Source: Rickettsiales bacterium (GTDB taxonomy: Bacteria > Pseudomonadota > Alphaproteobacteria > G027485855). From it: 64,000 nt of DNA. Within the stretch, counting starts at the first letter, position 1. Every line of letters starts with the position of its first letter. The stretch spans positions 62,001 through 126,000 of the forward strand of contig JAIXQD010000019.1 of NCBI GenBank assembly GCA_027485855.1, written 5' to 3'. A model generated the notes under the pieces. The model saw nothing but the letters and a program-made list of their open reading frames with translations. It searched no databases and had not been told where the DNA came from. This document shows, in pieces, positions 55,004 to 63,172 of the stretch. A program made the translations under genes and the position numbers.

Positions 55004-55073
55004 CGGGGCATTGTCGCGCCATGGCAATAATTGGCTTTCATTAACAAGAACCCCAACCAGAGAGACCCCCCAC

Positions 55074-56147
55074 ATGCCCGTAGAAATTGGCAAACAAAAT
55101 CAAATTCGCTTTACCTTCCCCAACACCCACAAAGATGCGGCCGCTACGATTACGCTTCAGCGCACTTTGCGTATTCCAGATGATGGCAAGACCTACCCTT
55201 TGCCTCCCGGCCTTGGCGCTTTCCCGCTGGTAGGTTTAGGCGATATCAGCAAAGACCGTTTGCCCGCACGCTTCATAGAAAATGAAACACATGCGCTGAT
55301 GCCCATGTGGCAGGCCGAAGCCATGTGGCTAAGCTTTGGCGGTTTTGGCCGCGATTATCCTGTCGCGCTTATTATCGCTGCGGGCGGCATTAATGCTGCA
55401 AGTGGTGAGGCCTTGTCTAACACCCTCTCAAACGAGCCGCTCAACTATTTGGATAATTCGGTTAATCCTTGGCTTGATGGCTTTAAAACCGACAAAGGCA
55501 CAATTAAGCAGTTTGTCGCTATGCCGCTGGGCCTTGGCGTGACTGTTGAAGAGCAACTCACCAAGCAAGCCAATGGCGGCCTGCAACTGATTGCTATTCC
55601 GCTAAAGGCTGAAGTTTATGAAGAATGGCTAAAAAATCAGCCAAAAAGAAATACACGCGGCATGGCTCTCGCGAGTTTTTCACTCGAGAGTGCACCCGAT
55701 GGCGGCATGGGCTTAGGCGCTGGTGGTGCAATGGCGCAAGAGCTCTATCAATCTAAATTCAAATTAGAAGATTGGGATTATGCCGCACAACAAAGCTTTA
55801 ATATCGGCATTTTAAACTCATGGATGTGGCAAGCTGTTGTCGGCCAAGCGCCACCCAGCATACCCCCCACCGCTAAGGACTATACCAACAGCGGCTATCC
55901 GTGGTTTAGCTATTATGATGACAGCGCCACAGCAACAGCAGGCAGCAAAATACTGGCTGGTGTTAAAACCGTGGCAGAAATTGAAAAAGAAACAGGCAAA
56001 AAACTGCTGCCAGAAAATCAAAGCATCCCGCTTTATGGTGAGCGCGTTATTCCGCTGCGCCCAGGTCAGACGGGGTCTTTGGTGATTTTGCCTCCCTCGC
56101 CTTTATCGGCCAAACGCGCAAACGATAAAGGCCCAACAAACGGCTAA
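55074..56147 (+). CDS. Hypothetical protein
   Basis: Not recognised. The ATG at 55074 (MPVEIGKQNQIRFTFPN) gives 357 residues; a longer frame begins at 54972 but would overlap the promoter. It appears soluble and beta-rich at the start (ATITLQRTLRIPDDG), then has LMPMWQAEAMWLSFGGFGRDYPVALIIA and a Trp/Pro-rich middle (FNIGILNSWMWQAVVGQAPP). EAMWLSF and YGERVIPLRPGQTGSLVILPP look like conserved cores but suggest no reaction. No signal peptide, metal motif or membrane span. Its own promoter and terminator make it a stand-alone unit, and codon use resembles the neighbouring core genes. Confidence 0.6.
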   Translation: MPVEIGKQNQIRFTFPNTHKDAAATITLQRTLRIPDDGKTYPLPPGLGAFPLVGLGDISKDRLPARFIENETHALMPMWQAEAMWLSFGGFGRDYPVALIIAAGGINAASGEALSNTLSNEPLNYLDNSVNPWLDGFKTDKGTIKQFVAMPLGLGVTVEEQLTKQANGGLQLIAIPLKAEVYEEWLKNQPKRNTRGMALASFSLESAPDGGMGLGAGGAMAQELYQSKFKLEDWDYAAQQSFNIGILNSWMWQAVVGQAPPSIPPTAKDYTNSGYPWFSYYDDSATATAGSKILAGVKTVAEIEKETGKKLLPENQSIPLYGERVIPLRPGQTGSLVILPPSPLSAKRANDKGPTNG

Positions 56148-56178
56148 TTGCTAGCTTAAGTTGTTTTAAAGTTAAATT

Positions 56179-56210
56179 GGCCTGCCGCCTTGATGGTGGC
56201 AGGCCTTTTT
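56179..56210 (+). terminator. Rho-independent terminator after the 55074 gene
   Basis: GGCCTGCC (56179-56186) pairs with GGCAGGCC (56198-56205), an 11-base loop, then five T. Confidence 0.92.
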
Positions 56211-56380
56211 ATTGAATAAAGTCGCACAAGCCCGTCAAACCCTGCTTTGCTTGTGATTAGCTTTGTTGCCCAGAAGCCTAAAACCTGTTCTTAATTAATC
56301 AATGTCGAGATAGTTTTGCTTGATTTTACCTGCCAGTGATGGATGTATGGGACTGTTATTAAATCATTGCAGGATATCGC

Positions 56381-57106
56381 ATGCTGGCCTTCACTCCCGA
56401 GATCACCGAGCAGATTGGCTACTACGTTTACCGGCTGATTGACCCGCGCGATAACAAGACGTTCTATGTCGGCAAGGGTAAAGGTAATCGGGTTTTCGCC
56501 CATGTGGCTGAGGCCTTGGCTGGCGCACGGGATACACCCAAGCTGGGGCGCATCCGTGATATCCATGCGACGGGGCTACAGGTCGGTCATATCATCCACC
56601 GTCATGGGATGAGCGAGAAGGAAGCCTTCTTACTGGAAGCCGCCCTGATCGATGCCTATCAGGAATTCATTGGCGAAGACCTCCACAATGCCGTGGAAGG
56701 CCAGCACAGCCGCCTTACGGGCGTGATGAGCGCGGAAGACATGATCTCCATATATGCTGCCGAGCCGGTCGAGATTGTTGACCCCGTTATTATTATCAAT
56801 ATCAACCGCGAATGGTACCCCAGTATGCCGGCAGACGAATTGTATCAATATACCCGATGCTCATGGGTCTGCCGCCCAGAACGGCACAAGGACTGCCGCT
56901 ACGCTCTGTCGGTCAAGAACGGCGTGATACGGCAGGTCTATGCTATAAAAAGCTGGCATCTCGACCCACGCTTCGCAGGGCAGGACAAAAAGCGTTGGAT
57001 GTTTGAGGGCGCGGTGGCGACCGATAAAGCCCAGTACCTTCACAAATCCATCCGCCACCTCATCAAACGCGGCGCCGCCAACCCCATACGCTGGGTGGGG
57101 TGTTAG
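56381..57106 (+). CDS. GIY-YIG (LEM-3-like) domain protein
   Basis: A 241-residue protein whose first 100 residues form a GIY-YIG nuclease-like domain: GYYVYRLIDPRDNKTFYVGK, GKGNRVFAHV, then LEAALIDAYQ. This resembles the LEM-3/ANKLE1-like branch (YYVYRL and YVGKGKGNR), which includes structure-specific endonucleases. Residues 130-241 are a second unrecognised domain (WYPSMPADELYQYTRCSW; WHLDPRFAGQDKKRWMF). Codon use differs sharply from neighbours (TAC, TTC, AAG, ATC favoured over TAT, TTT, AAA, ATT), indicating recent transfer. No transposase, integrase or repeat bounds it. Confidence 0.8.
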   Translation: MLAFTPEITEQIGYYVYRLIDPRDNKTFYVGKGKGNRVFAHVAEALAGARDTPKLGRIRDIHATGLQVGHIIHRHGMSEKEAFLLEAALIDAYQEFIGEDLHNAVEGQHSRLTGVMSAEDMISIYAAEPVEIVDPVIIININREWYPSMPADELYQYTRCSWVCRPERHKDCRYALSVKNGVIRQVYAIKSWHLDPRFAGQDKKRWMFEGAVATDKAQYLHKSIRHLIKRGAANPIRWVGC

Positions 57107-57316
57107 TTATCTTCTGCCAGATATTGTGGTTGATTTTTCAAATAAATTTTAATCCCAAATTTTAATACAACATTTTTGCGTTAGTCTCTGACCAGTTCAT
57201 TTGCCTACAACAACACCCCAAACACGCAGCGTTCAATATAATATGTCTTGGTTAATGCGTGTTTCTGTTTTATTTGCGTCTTTTCGGGCTTAAACTAAGG
57301 TTGAAGGATTAAACCT

Positions 57317-58933
57317 ATGACCGACGCGCCAATAACTACTCCGGCAAGCCCTAAAACCAGCATAAAACCATCTGGCAAAAAACCACGCCCCGAGCTTGAC
57401 CGCACCAGCGTGCAAGGCCGTTTTGCCCAATTTGAGCGGCAAGTGATGCCAACTTTTTTCACAGGTGGCCTCATTGCCGCACCGATTGGATATTATCAGT
57501 TAGCACTGGGCCATGATGGTTCGGCCATTTTGTTGTTTGCCTATGATGCCGATAATTTTGCCAGCCACGATGTGAATGGCAAAAACATTTTGCTGCACCC
57601 GTCTGACGTTTTTGTGGTGCATGGCGAAAGCGCCACAAGGCCGCGCAATTGGGTGGTGCCAAAACTGCTTAGCCACCAGCAGGCACTGGCCGATGTCTTG
57701 CGTGAGGATTACACCCTCTATCAAACTAGCGAAAATACCTATCAATCGAGCTTTATCAGCTATGCGCTGCGCGAGAGCAAAACCGCCGACCAATGGCAAA
57801 TTTTTGCTTATACCAACAACCTTAAAGACTCGCAGTTTGTCGCCATTGGCAGTGCCCGCGAACATTGGCGCGATTGGCTTAACCCATCGCGGAAGCTTGG
57901 CGTGTTCAGCCGCACCGAGGCCGAGGCCTTTATCAACAAAGATTTTAGCGAAAGGCTAAAGCGCGTCACCGCTGGCCGCGACCCGCTCAAGCCAGAAGAA
58001 ATTGGCAAGCCATGGCATTTGCGCTGGTGGGGGCATGGGCTGATACGCACCGGACAACGCTGCACCGATCTTGTGGCGGCCATGTTGCGTGAAGTGATTA
58101 AGCCCTTTAAGCGGCGCGGCTGGTGGAAACCCACGCGCTGGCTCGGCACTTTTAGTAATTTGGCGCAAGCGGTGCTGCGCTATGTGGTGCTTGGCCCCGT
58201 GGCCGCACTTTTTACGGTGATTGTGCAACCCTTGCTGCCAGCACTCACCACCTATGTAAAAAATGCTTTTGGCGCACGCGAATATAATGCCGAGTCTGAG
58301 CTGTATATAAAACCACCGCGCAATAAATCGCGCCTCAATGATTTATTACATGCGCCCAGCAAGGCTGTGGCCAAGCTTGATTTACAAAATCTTGCGGAAG
58401 GTGGCTTTCGCCCGTGGGATGTTGTTGGGGTCGATGGCTTGGCCGACCGCAACCCCAGCGAGTGGGCCTTTGGCGCGCTCAATGGCCCGCAAGGCAGTAT
58501 TGTCAGGCTGGGCGAAAATTGGCTGAGTGTGCAGCACTCAACCGGTGTGGCTATAGACTACCTTGAAAAAGAGCGCACCGCTTTTGCCCGCTTTAACCGC
58601 GCACTGCGGCAAGCCGACGCGCCGCCTTTGCCCATCGAAAGCACCGAAATTTTGCAAGCTGGCAAAATTGCCGTGCTCAAATTTAAAAATAATCGCGGCA
58701 TTGAACAGAGCTTTATCACCGAGCAGCAATTTATTGAGCAACTACAAGCCATGGATATTGATATAGGCGAACAGTGCCTGCCCGCACAAACACCCGAAGG
58801 CATGGAGCTGGCCAGCATTGCCACCAAAGCTGTTTTACGTAAAGAGGCCCAGCCCGTGCCAAAGCGCAGCTTATTGAGCCGCATTTTTCCAGCCAAAAAG
58901 GCGGCCGCAGGCGCAGCCGCGCCCACAGCATAA
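57317..58933 (+). CDS. Hypothetical protein
   Basis: Not recognised. 538 residues, preceded by AAGGA. A Pro/Lys-rich N-terminus (about 1-35) leads to a globular region (FERQVMPTFFTGGLIAAPIG; HPSDVFVVHGESATRPRNWV) and LRWWGHGLIRTGQRCTDLVA. A long hydrophobic stretch (about 275-310, VLRYVVLGPVAALFTVIVQP then LLPALTTYVKNAF) is probably one or two membrane helices. The C-terminal 220 residues look soluble, with EQSFITEQQFIEQLQAMDID, and end in a basic Ala-rich tail. It may be a membrane-attached protein, but nothing identifies a role. Codon use matches the core genes. Confidence 0.55.
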   Translation: MTDAPITTPASPKTSIKPSGKKPRPELDRTSVQGRFAQFERQVMPTFFTGGLIAAPIGYYQLALGHDGSAILLFAYDADNFASHDVNGKNILLHPSDVFVVHGESATRPRNWVVPKLLSHQQALADVLREDYTLYQTSENTYQSSFISYALRESKTADQWQIFAYTNNLKDSQFVAIGSAREHWRDWLNPSRKLGVFSRTEAEAFINKDFSERLKRVTAGRDPLKPEEIGKPWHLRWWGHGLIRTGQRCTDLVAAMLREVIKPFKRRGWWKPTRWLGTFSNLAQAVLRYVVLGPVAALFTVIVQPLLPALTTYVKNAFGAREYNAESELYIKPPRNKSRLNDLLHAPSKAVAKLDLQNLAEGGFRPWDVVGVDGLADRNPSEWAFGALNGPQGSIVRLGENWLSVQHSTGVAIDYLEKERTAFARFNRALRQADAPPLPIESTEILQAGKIAVLKFKNNRGIEQSFITEQQFIEQLQAMDIDIGEQCLPAQTPEGMELASIATKAVLRKEAQPVPKRSLLSRIFPAKKAAAGAAAPTA

Positions 58934-58944
58934 AAGCATCATCT

Positions 58945-60387
58945 TTACTGCTCGAGCACACTCACAAATTTTGGCGTGAGATAGGCTTGAATGCCTTCAA
59001 GCCCGCCCTCGCTGCCATAGCCACTGTCTTTAATGCCGCCAAACGGTGTTTCAGGCGTAGAAACACCAAAATGATTGATGGCCAACATGCCAGACTCAAT
59101 ATTATCGGCCAATATCGCCGCATTTTTTTGGCTTTTGGTAAAAGCGTAAGCGGCCAAGCCATAGGGCAAACGGTTGGCCTCGGTTAAAGCTGCTGCCATA
59201 TCGGCCACTTTGATAATGGGGGCCACGGGCGCAAAAGGCTCTTCGTGCAAAATGCGGGCATCGGTGGGTAAATCGGCCAAAACGGTGGGCGCATAAAAGA
59301 AACCCGCATTGCCAAGGCGCTGCCCACCCGCCAGCAATTTTGCACCTTTTTGCAACGCGTCTTGCACCATGCTTTCAGCCGAGGCCACGCGCCGCGCATT
59401 GGCTAAGGGGCCCATTTTATTTTCAGGCTTGAGGCCATCACCCACGGGCAACACCGCCGCGCCCGCCGCAAAGCCCGCCGCAAAATGGGCATAATGTTTT
59501 TCAGTAACAATAAAGCGCGTGGGCGACACACACACCTGCCCGGCATTACGGTATTTTTGCATAACGCACAGCGCAATGGCGGCATCAATATCGGCGTCGT
59601 CCAACACCAGCACCGGCGCATGGCCGCCTAACTCAAAGGTGCAGCGCTTTAAGCCTTGTGCAGCAAGCGCGGCTAAATGCTTGCCCACCACAGTGGAACC
59701 GGTAAAAGATATTTTCCGAATAATCGGGCTGGCAATAAGAGCGCGCGAGATAAAATCTGGCTCACCAAACAGCAATTGCGCCGCGCCTGCTGGCAGGCCG
59801 GATTCTTCAAGGGCACGCATCAGCCAGCAAGCCGTGGCAGGCGTTTCTTCGGCGGGCTTTAAAATAATCGGGCAGCCCGCCGCCAGCGCACCCGCCAATT
59901 TGCGCGCGGGCGTGAGGGCTGGAAAATTCCACGGCGTAAAGGCCGCTACCGGCCCTACCGCCTCGGGCAGCACCATTTGCCTTGTGAGCGGCTGACGGGC
60001 CGGCACAATGCGGCCATAAAGCCTGCGGGCTTCTTCGCCATACCATTCAAAAATTTCTGCGGTGTAGTCTACCTCGACCAAACTTTCAGCCAGCGGCTTG
60101 CCCTGCTCTAAAGTTAGCGTGTGGGCAATGCTCTCACGCCGCGCTCTTATCCAATCGGCGGCATTTTTTAAAATACGCGCGCGCTCGCGTGTGCTGGTGC
60201 CGCGCCACAGTGGCCAAACACGCTGGGCTATTTGCAAAGCCTGCTCAATATCGGCAGCATTGGCCATGGGCAGGTGCGCCAGCTCTTCGCCATTGGCCGG
60301 ATTAAGCACCGGCAAAGTTTGGGCGCGCTCTAACTGCCATGCGCCACCAAGCGATAATCCGGGGGCGGGGAAATTGCTGCTGCTCAT
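58945..60387 (-). CDS. gabD: Succinate-semialdehyde dehydrogenase-like aldehyde dehydrogenase
   Basis: NAD(P)-dependent aldehyde dehydrogenase, closest by eye to succinate-semialdehyde/glutarate-semialdehyde dehydrogenases. FTPWNFPALTPARKLAGALA is the Rossmann-start motif, FELGGHAPVLVLDDADIDAA holds the catalytic glutamate, and YRNAGQVCVSPTRFIV the nucleophilic cysteine. KDSGYGSEGGLEGIQAYLTP near the end is typical of the GabD group. 480 residues. GGAG precedes the ATG at 60387. No gabT or transporter is adjacent, so substrate preference is inferred from family signature. Confidence 0.85.
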   Translation of the reverse strand: MSSSNFPAPGLSLGGAWQLERAQTLPVLNPANGEELAHLPMANAADIEQALQIAQRVWPLWRGTSTRERARILKNAADWIRARRESIAHTLTLEQGKPLAESLVEVDYTAEIFEWYGEEARRLYGRIVPARQPLTRQMVLPEAVGPVAAFTPWNFPALTPARKLAGALAAGCPIILKPAEETPATACWLMRALEESGLPAGAAQLLFGEPDFISRALIASPIIRKISFTGSTVVGKHLAALAAQGLKRCTFELGGHAPVLVLDDADIDAAIALCVMQKYRNAGQVCVSPTRFIVTEKHYAHFAAGFAAGAAVLPVGDGLKPENKMGPLANARRVASAESMVQDALQKGAKLLAGGQRLGNAGFFYAPTVLADLPTDARILHEEPFAPVAPIIKVADMAAALTEANRLPYGLAAYAFTKSQKNAAILADNIESGMLAINHFGVSTPETPFGGIKDSGYGSEGGLEGIQAYLTPKFVSVLEQ

Positions 60388-60497
60388 ATTTGCTCCTTAT
60401 TTTTAATCATTATTTTTCAGGCGCTTAACATAATGAATGAGCCGTTAAGAGCTGGTTAAGCGATAGCGCGTAGGATAGGTGTTCTGCTGACCCACAC

Positions 60498-60526
60498 TTG
60501 ACACTCTGCTGGTTTAGCAGTCTATT
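60498..60526 (+). promoter_or_regulatory. Sigma-70-type promoter for hpf
   Basis: A perfect TTGACA (60498-60503), a 17-base spacer, and TCTATT (60521-60526) as a four-of-six -10. The spacer contains the inverted repeat CTGCT-ggttt-AGCAG (60506-60520), a possible operator. The start site would be near 60533, shortly before the AAAGGA ribosome site. Confidence 0.6.
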
Positions 60527-60549
60527 TCGTATGCTGAAAGGAAACTTCA

Positions 60550-61140
60550 ATGCAAATTTCAATTAAGGGCAAACAAGTCGATGTCGGCGATGCTCTGCGC
60601 CAATATATAGAAGAGGCCGTCAGCGCGGCTGTTGGCAAATATTTTCCAAAAACGATTGAAAGCAGTGTTGTGGTCAGCCGTGAGGCGCATCTCTTTCGTG
60701 TCGATATTTCTGTGCATGCCAAGCGCGGCCTTATGCTGCAAAGCGAAGGCACCGCCGCCGACCCCCATGCCGCAACCGACGATGCCGTGGCCCGCATGAA
60801 TAAGCGCCTCTCGCGCTATAAAAACCGTATTCGCGATCATCATCTCAGCCACGAAGATGAAGGCATACCCGCCAATAATTATATTTTATCGGCCGACGCA
60901 ACCGAGGAAGAGCCCGATAACCCCGTGGTGGTTGCTGAAATGAGCCACACCATTGAAACACTGACGGTGAACGAAGCGGTGATGCGCCTCGATTTGGGGC
61001 AATTACCGGCTTTGCTGTTTCGCAACAGGGCGCATGGCGGGCTGAATATGGTTTACCGCCGCGCCGATGGCCATTTAGGCTGGGTTGACCCCGCCAATGC
61101 GCTGGCCGTGGCCGCCACACCGGCTGCCAAACGCGCATAG
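60550..61140 (+). CDS. hpf: Long-form ribosome hibernation promoting factor
   Basis: Binds the 30S decoding region and promotes 100S dimers during stress. The S30AE/YfiA-like N-terminal domain occupies about residues 1-105 (ISIKGKQVDVGDALRQYIEE; SREAHLFRVDISVHAKRGLM), and the long-HPF C-terminal dimerisation domain about 135-190 (VNEAVMRLDLGQLPALLFRN and ADGHLGWVDP). 196 residues fits the long form of alphaproteobacteria. AAAGGA precedes the ATG. ptsN follows, as is common, but rpoN, often upstream, is absent here. Confidence 0.95.
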   Translation: MQISIKGKQVDVGDALRQYIEEAVSAAVGKYFPKTIESSVVVSREAHLFRVDISVHAKRGLMLQSEGTAADPHAATDDAVARMNKRLSRYKNRIRDHHLSHEDEGIPANNYILSADATEEEPDNPVVVAEMSHTIETLTVNEAVMRLDLGQLPALLFRNRAHGGLNMVYRRADGHLGWVDPANALAVAATPAAKRA

Positions 61141-61185
61141 GAATAATAGCCCCCCCATGATAGCCCCCTACATGATAAAACGCGC

Positions 61186-61641
61186 ATGAACGACCTTATT
61201 ACGCCGCAAGCCATTCTGCTTGACCTTGCTGTGACCAGCAAAAAACAAGCGCTGCTTGAGCTGGCACAAGCGGCCGCCACGCTGACCTTGCAACATGAGC
61301 GGGCCATTTTTGATGTGCTGCTAGAGCGCGAAAGACTGGGCACCACCGGCGTTGGGCATGGCATTGCTATCCCGCATGGTAAATTGCCCAATCTTACCGC
61401 TGTGCATGGGTTGTTTGCGCGCTTTGATAAGCCGATTGATTTTGAAGCGATAGACGATCAGCCGGTTGATTTGGTGTTTATGCTCTTGGCGCCGATACAA
61501 GCGGGGTCGGATCACCTGAAGGCGCTGGCGAAAGTCAGCCGCCTTTTGCGTGATGCCAAGCTGTGCCAAAAGCTACGCGCTGCCGATAGTGCAGACGAAA
61601 TCTACAAGCTGCTCACGCAAAATATGCAAGAAGCGGCCTAG
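61186..61641 (+). CDS. ptsN: PTS-Ntr EIIA component
   Basis: Final phosphoacceptor of the PTS-Ntr relay, regulating potassium uptake, nitrogen and stress responses in proteobacteria. The phosphohistidine is H64 in GVGHGIAIPHGKLPN. The fold is standard for PTS EIIA type 2 (HERAIFDVLLERERLGTTG and LVFMLLAPIQAGSDHLKALA). 151 residues. Works with ptsP at 28-30 kb; no NPr gene is seen in this window. Between hpf and ptsN is a short C-rich, near-repeat stretch (61143-61180). Confidence 0.94.
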   Translation: MNDLITPQAILLDLAVTSKKQALLELAQAAATLTLQHERAIFDVLLERERLGTTGVGHGIAIPHGKLPNLTAVHGLFARFDKPIDFEAIDDQPVDLVFMLLAPIQAGSDHLKALAKVSRLLRDAKLCQKLRAADSADEIYKLLTQNMQEAA

Positions 61642-61704
61642 ATATTTAGCGCGCTGCTTTTTAGCATGCTACTTAATGCACGCGCGGTCTAATGCACTCT
61701 CAAT

Positions 61705-61971
61705 TTAATGGACACTGAGCGGCAACAGGTCGTTTTGGCGAGCGCTGGCAAAAGCTAAATCCCGCGTGGGGCTCAGCGAGAGCGGCACGCCGCTGGCATC
61801 ATGCACAGCTTGCACCCGCACCCCACCCACAATAACCGGCTTGATAAAAGCCGCATTTTCGGCCGCAAAATTTTGCCACTGGCAGCGGCGCTCATCATAG
61901 GCCGCATGGGTATAAATATCGGCTTGGCCGTGGCTGAAATGAGGGTTCGCGGGGTCGGTTGTTTTGCTCAT
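61705..61971 (-). CDS. DUF1150-family small protein
   Basis: An 88-residue alphaproteobacterial protein whose conserved end VRVQAVHDASGVPLSLSPTR leads to DLAFASARQNDLLPLSVH, characteristic of DUF1150 (family member often near small heat-shock genes). The N-terminus carries HFSHGQADIYTHAAYDERRC. Function unknown. It lies convergent with ptsN, separated by 63 bases, and upstream of a tRNA-Arg region. Confidence 0.8.
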   Translation of the reverse strand: MSKTTDPANPHFSHGQADIYTHAAYDERRCQWQNFAAENAAFIKPVIVGGVRVQAVHDASGVPLSLSPTRDLAFASARQNDLLPLSVH

Positions 61972-62106
61972 ATAAATAGCCTAACGCCACAAAGCTTAAC
62001 GAGTGGCTAAACCGCAAAGCAGATTTCTATTTTTGCAATTCTGTTACAAGAAATATTGTGGGCAGTGTTGGCCTGAGCAAGATACAGCTCAGGCATTTCT
62101 TTTAAG

Positions 62107-62216
62107 AGGCTGTGGCGTCCCCGGAGAGATTCGAACTCCGCCAGCGAAGCTGGCAGAACAAATGACTCGGGAGTTCTGTTAAAAGGCTGTGGCGTCCCCG
62201 GAGAGATTCGAACTCC
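62107..62216 (-). repeat. 33-base direct repeat duplicating the 3' end of tRNA-Arg(CCU)
   Basis: Copies at 62107-62139 and 62184-62216 are identical and spaced 77 bases apart, about one tRNA length. Each covers part of the T arm, the 3' acceptor strand, the encoded CCA and a few downstream bases (AGGCTGT on the plus strand). The upper copy is part of the intact tRNA. Between them are the hairpin GCCAGC-gaa-GCTGGC (62140-62154) and CAGAAC/GTTCTG (62154-62159 with 62173-62178). This could be an attachment-site relic or a slipped tRNA duplication. Confidence 0.9.
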
Positions 62217-62266
62217 CGACCCGCTCCTTAGGACGGAGCTGCTCTATCCAGCTGAGCTACGGAGAC
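62190..62266 (-). tRNA. tRNA-Arg (anticodon CCU)
   Basis: On the minus strand the acceptor stem is GTCTCCG paired with CGGGGAC, discriminator G and encoded CCA (3' end at 62190). The D arm is GCTCAGCTGGATAGAGC. The anticodon arm GCTCC-GTCCTAA-GGAGC gives anticodon CCU, reading AGG. The T arm contains GTTCGAATC. Its 3' 33 bases plus downstream flank are repeated 77 bases downstream. Confidence 0.96.
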
Positions 62267-62330
62267 AACCGCATAAATCTATCATATTTACCGGCTTGAC
62301 GGCAATGCAGCGCGCGCCCACCCTAGCCTT

Positions 62331-63170
62331 ATGTTAGGTTTATTCGATAGTGGCTATGGCGGCCTGTCTATTTTGCGCGCGGTGCAGCAAGAGCTGCCAA
62401 CAACCGATATTATTTATCTGGCCGATCAGGCCCATGCGCCCTATGGGCTGCGGGCTGCAACCGACGTGCGCGACCTCACCCGCCATGCGGTTGAAATGTT
62501 ATTTAACCAAGGCTGCCGCCTTGTGGTTTTGGCCTGCAATACCGCATCAGCCATAAGCTTGCGCTGGCTTCAGCAAGAATGGTTGCCACAGCAGCGCCAA
62601 TGGCAGGGGCAAAATGTGCGGCGAAATGTGCTGGGCATTGTGGTGCCCACGCTTGAGGCCATTACCGGCCAAAATTGGCATATCACCACACCCAGCCCCC
62701 TGCCCGCCGCACAGATTGGCCTCTTTGCCACGCCATCTACTATTCATAGCCGTGTATATGAAATTGAGCTGGCACATCGTGCGCCGCAAATGCAGCTTTA
62801 TCCGGTGGCGCTGCCGCATCTCGCCGGTAGCATCGAGGCTGGTGCCAGCGCAGCTGCGCTGGCCGCACAAATAAAACAAGGCTGTGCGCAGCTGTTACAG
62901 CAATGCGCCACACCCGATGCCGTTATTTTGGGCTGCACACACTATGCGCTGATAGAACATATTTTTAGAAGCCAACTACCGCACAGTATAAAAATTATCA
63001 ACCAGCCGCAGGCGGTGGCACAAAGCCTGCGGCAATATTTGCTGAAACACCCGCATTATGTCACACAGGGCCGCGGGCAACTCAGCCTGCTCAGCACCGC
63101 CCCGCAAGCACACACAACACTGACGCAAAACTGGCCGGATTTTATCGAGATACGAGAAATGGAGCAATAA
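62331..63170 (+). CDS. murI: Glutamate racemase
   Basis: Supplies D-glutamate for peptidoglycan. Catalytic cysteines are in LVVLACNTASA and AVILGCTHYAL; the N-terminal GLFDSGYGGLSILRAV and YLADQAHAPYG are family signatures. 279 residues. Two bases separate it from the following low-GC gene. The histidine/aspartate environment near THYALIEHIF is normal. Lies downstream of tRNA-Arg(CCU) on the opposite strand. Confidence 0.94.
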   Translation: MLGLFDSGYGGLSILRAVQQELPTTDIIYLADQAHAPYGLRAATDVRDLTRHAVEMLFNQGCRLVVLACNTASAISLRWLQQEWLPQQRQWQGQNVRRNVLGIVVPTLEAITGQNWHITTPSPLPAAQIGLFATPSTIHSRVYEIELAHRAPQMQLYPVALPHLAGSIEAGASAAALAAQIKQGCAQLLQQCATPDAVILGCTHYALIEHIFRSQLPHSIKIINQPQAVAQSLRQYLLKHPHYVTQGRGQLSLLSTAPQAHTTLTQNWPDFIEIREMEQ

Positions 63171-63172
63171 CG

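Larger units (their letters stand above)
61972..62330. other. Intergenic region with tRNA-Arg, duplicated tRNA tail and hairpins
   Basis: This 359-base stretch holds the DUF1150 upstream region, then a perfect 8-base hairpin (GCCTGAGC 62071-62078 with GCTCAGGC 62087-62094) followed by ATTTCTTTT. After that come the duplicated tRNA 3' segment, tRNA-Arg(CCU), and a short AT-rich gap to murI. The hairpin could terminate a plus-strand transcript, but no plus-strand gene ends there. Confidence 0.6.

Noticed and set aside
62071..62103. Terminator of an unseen plus-strand small RNA
   Set aside because: The hairpin and T-rich tail are there, but no promoter or plus-strand gene upstream could be supported.
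62107..62183. A second tRNA gene next to tRNA-Arg(CCU)
   Set aside because: Only the T arm, acceptor 3' strand and CCA are repeated; there is no D arm, anticodon arm or 5' acceptor strand, so it is a partial copy.
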